From an uncultured Thermofilaceae archaeon (GTDB taxonomy: Archaea > Thermoproteota > Thermoprotei > Thermofilales > Thermofilaceae), in contig CALHPJ010000018.1 in assembly GCA_938036345.1 (NCBI GenBank), positions 80,602-144,601 of the forward strand: a stretch of DNA of 64,000 nucleotides, written 5' to 3'. The translations under genes and the position numbers were made by a program. Shown in pieces: positions 62,124-64,000 of this stretch. The notes under the pieces were generated by a model, which was not told where the DNA came from, made no database searches, and saw only the letters and a program-made list of their open reading frames with translations. Numbering within the stretch: position 1 is the first letter of the stretch; every line of letters starts with the position of its first letter.

Positions 62124-64000
62124 TTGCACGGCGGGAAGGTTAAAGAGCTCGAACTGAAAGTGGGCGAGCTTAGGCACAACGAAGCTGGAAGGGGTAGAGT
62201 ACGGATAGACGAGGACGCCATGGAGAAGCTCAATCTAACCGCCGGCGATACGGTCGAAATCGAAGGTAGGCGGAAAACGGTTGCTGTAGTCTGGCCCGGT
62301 TACGCAGAGGATAAAGGAACATGGATAATAAGAATGGACGGCTGGACAAGGAAGAACGCTGGCGTAAGCTTGGGGGAGAAAGTCAGGGTTAGGAAAGCCG
62401 AAGTTAAGGCGGCGGTTATGATAAAGATAGCACCGACCTCGATGAGCTTAACAGTTGACGAGAACTTTGTATCCTACGTTAAGAAGCGCCTAATAGACAG
62501 GCCGCTAATGGAGGGGGATATTGTGCAGGTGCTTGTAATAGGACAAATGATACCGTTTACCGTCGTAGCCACTAAACCCAGCGGAGCTGTAGTAATTACC
62601 GAGCAAACACACCTAGTGATACTCGAGAAACCGGTGGAAGTTGGACGTATACCAAAGGTTACATACGACGACATAGGGGACTTAGAGGAGGCTAAGCAGA
62701 AGATTAGGGAACTCGTGGAGTTACCGATGAAATATCCTCAACTTTTCAAAAAGCTGGGTATTGAGCCTCCGAAGGGTGTCCTGCTTTACGGTCCTCCGGG
62801 GTGCGGTAAGACTCTCTTGGCGAAGGCCGTAGCGAACGAGACCGAAGCTTATTTCATAGCCATAAATGGTCCAGAGATAATGAGCAAATTCTACGGTGAG
62901 AGCGAGCAAAGGCTGCGTGAGATATTCGAGGAGGCAAAGGAGCACGCGCCTGCCATAATTTTCATAGATGAGATAGACGCGATAGCTCCTAAACGAGAGG
63001 AAGTGACCGGGGAGGTTGAAAAGAGAGTTGTAGCTCAATTGCTAGCCCTTATGGACGGCTTAGAGGCTAGGGGGGACGTAATAGTTATAGCTGCAACAAA
63101 TAGGCCGAATGCTATAGACCCGGCCCTAAGGAGACCGGGCCGCTTCGATAGAGAAATAGAGATCTCCGTTCCGGACAAGAAGGGTAGGCTTGAGATACTG
63201 CAGGTTCACACTAGGAGCATGCCGCTAGCCAAGGACGTAGACCTGAAAAAGTTGGCAGAGATTACGCATGGATTTACCGGCGCCGATATAGCTGCGCTCT
63301 GCAGAGAGGCTGCTATGAGGGCGCTCCGCAGATTTATACCTAAAATCGATTTCGAGAAAGGCGAGATACCGCAGGAAGTGCTTGAAAGCCTAGAAGTGAC
63401 AATGGAGGATTTCCTCGGCGCCTTTAGGGAAATTACACCCAGCGCGCTGAGGGAAATCGAAATAGAGGTACCCAATGTTCGCTGGAGCGATATCGGTGGT
63501 TTGGAGGATGTCAAGCAGCAACTGCGAGAGGCCGTTGAATGGCCGCTCAAGTTCCCGGACTCCTTTAGGCGACTGGGTATTGAGCCTCCGAAGGGTGTCC
63601 TGCTTTACGGTCCTCCGGGGTGCGGTAAGACTCTCTTGGCGAAGGCCGTAGCGACGGAGAGCGAGGCCAACTTCCTTAGCATTAAAGGGCCAGAGGTTTT
63701 CAGCAAGTGGGTTGGGGAAAGCGAGCGAGCTATTAGAGAGATATTTAGAAAGGCTAGACAAGCGGCCCCGGCGGTAGTTTTCATCGATGAAATCGATTCT
63801 TTAGCGCCAATGAGAGGACTGGGCTACAGCGATTCCGGGGTTACCGAAAGGGTAGTCAGCCAGCTCCTTACCGAGATGGATGGGCTTGAGAAGCTTGAGG
63901 GGGTTGTCGTGATTGGTGCGACGAATCGCCCGGATATACTGGACCCGGCGCTCCTGAGGCCCGGCCGCTTCGACCGGCTCGTCTACGTCCCCCCACCCGA
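62124..64000 (+). CDS. Cdc48/VAT-type AAA ATPase (cut by window edge)
   Basis: An open frame runs from TTG at 62124 past the right edge (625 codons visible). The N domain (residues 1-185) starts [21 protein letters not shown]1 has Walker A GPPGCGKT near 223 and Walker [10 protein letters not shown]2 has Walker A near 496, [14 protein letters not shown] and the arginine-finger region [16 protein letters not shown]. This is the archaeal p97/VAT unfoldase that feeds proteins to the proteasome and remodels complexes. A GGGGTGGT ribosome-binding site lies at 62113-62120. An 82-bp exact repeat links the two ATPase domains and is noted separately. Confidence 0.95.
   Translation, partial: MHGGKVKELELKVGELRHNEAGRGRVRIDEDAMEKLNLTAGDTVEIEGRRKTVAVVWPGYAEDKGTWIIRMDGWTRKNAGVSLGEKVRVRKAEVKAAVMIKIAPTSMSLTVDENFVSYVKKRLIDRPLMEGDIVQVLVIGQMIPFTVVATKPSGAVVITEQTHLVILEKPVEVGRIPKVTYDDIGDLEEAKQKIRELVELPMKYPQLFKKLGIEPPKGVLLYGPPGCGKTLLAKAVANETEAYFIAINGPEIMSKFYGESEQRLREIFEEAKEHAPAIIFIDEIDAIAPKREEVTGEVEKRVVAQLLALMDGLEARGDVIVIAATNRPNAIDPALRRPGRFDREIEISVPDKKGRLEILQVHTRSMPLAKDVDLKKLAEITHGFTGADIAALCREAAMRALRRFIPKIDFEKGEIPQEVLESLEVTMEDFLGAFREITPSALREIEIEVPNVRWSDIGGLEDVKQQLREAVEWPLKFPDSFRRLGIEPPKGVLLYGPPGCGKTLLAKAVATESEANFLSIKGPEVFSKWVGESERAIREIFRKARQAAPAVVFIDEIDSLAPMRGLGYSDSGVTERVVSQLLTEMDGLEKLEGVVVIGATNRPDILDPALLRPGRFDRLVYVPPP
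62754..62835 (+). repeat. 82-bp exact direct repeat, copy 1 (D1 Walker A)
   Basis: This segment is identical, base for base, to 63573-63654 (offset 819 bp). It encodes the Walker A region of the first ATPase domain, from LGIEPPKG to AKAVA. Flanking sequence diverges immediately on both sides. Confidence 0.9.
63573..63654 (+). repeat. 82-bp exact direct repeat, copy 2 (D2 Walker A)
   Basis: This is the second copy of the segment at 62754-62835, covering the Walker A region of the second ATPase domain. All synonymous positions are identical, although the two domains otherwise differ in protein and DNA sequence. Confidence 0.9.

Noticed and set aside
62754..63654. Repeat as part of a mobile element
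   Set aside because: Both copies lie in frame within the same gene and encode Walker A regions; no terminal repeats or transposase.

Overview
The window is a gene-dense stretch of chromosome from a hyperthermophilic crenarchaeon (Thermoproteota). Archaeal marks are everywhere: split RNA polymerase A'/A'' with an unsplit B subunit, subunits H, D and N, TFE, TFS, MBF1, PriS/PriL, PCNA, GINS, aIF2 alpha and beta, Nop10 and Cbf5, ribosomal proteins L14e, L18e, L30e, L44e and S27e, aTrm56, Taw3 and AglB. Three of the four tRNA genes carry introns at position 37/38, and many genes have a TATA box 25-30 bp before the start codon. A tetraether-lipid synthase-like radical SAM protein and the gene orders suggest a Thermofilum-like or related lineage. 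That placement is inference. I see no CRISPR array, insertion sequence, rRNA or provirus.

Layout. 1-6.2 kb (minus): topoisomerase IA (cut by the window edge), a PhoH-like ATPase with KH motifs, small membrane and coiled-coil proteins, an M48 membrane protease and a secreted surface protein. 6.3-12.1 kb: Trm112-like protein, glutamyl-tRNA synthetase, prepilin peptidase, the Tes-like radical SAM enzyme and two unknown genes. 12.1-17.3 kb: PUA protein, MBF1, HflX, aTrm56, TFE, then an HTH regulator overlapping nicotinate phosphoribosyltransferase. 17.5-26.3 kb: tRNA-Gly, intron-containing tRNA-Met/Ile2 and tRNA-Val, mevalonate kinase with an ArsR-type regulator, a 2H phosphoesterase, an overlapping three-gene operon of unknown role, a UbiA prenyltransferase, a small zinc protein and AglB.

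26.3-32.9 kb (mostly minus) is a replication/translation cluster: pcn, priL, priS, gins, rpl44e, rps27e, aif2a and nop10, with tfs and aif2b divergent at its head. 32.9-33.4 kb has no gene and holds a candidate structured RNA, possibly RNase P RNA. 33.4-47 kb (plus) has PEP synthase and then the RNA polymerase/ribosomal run rpoH-rpoB-rpoA1-rpoA2-rpl30e-nusA-rps12-rpoD-rpl18e-rpl13-rps9, with rpoN inverted at its end. 47-51 kb (minus): Taw3, a lone biotin carboxylase, THEP1-type NTPase, DUF371 and Pcm. 51.2-54.3 kb (plus): rpl14e-cbf5, intron-containing tRNA-Ser, rps13-rps4-rps11. 54.4-64 kb: two sugar nucleotidyltransferases, one paired with a degenerate phosphohexomutase, enolase, HAD phosphatase, DUF429, HIT protein, pyrophosphatase, a small unknown protein and a Cdc48/VAT AAA ATPase cut by the right edge.

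Most of the window is core information processing. The least explained parts are the candidate RNA at 33.1-33.4 kb, an exact 82-bp repeat inside the Cdc48 gene, the membrane protein/RecA-like/RNase H-like operon at 21.3-22.9 kb, the nucleotidyltransferase with its mutase-like partner, and the unknown genes next to the lipid enzyme.
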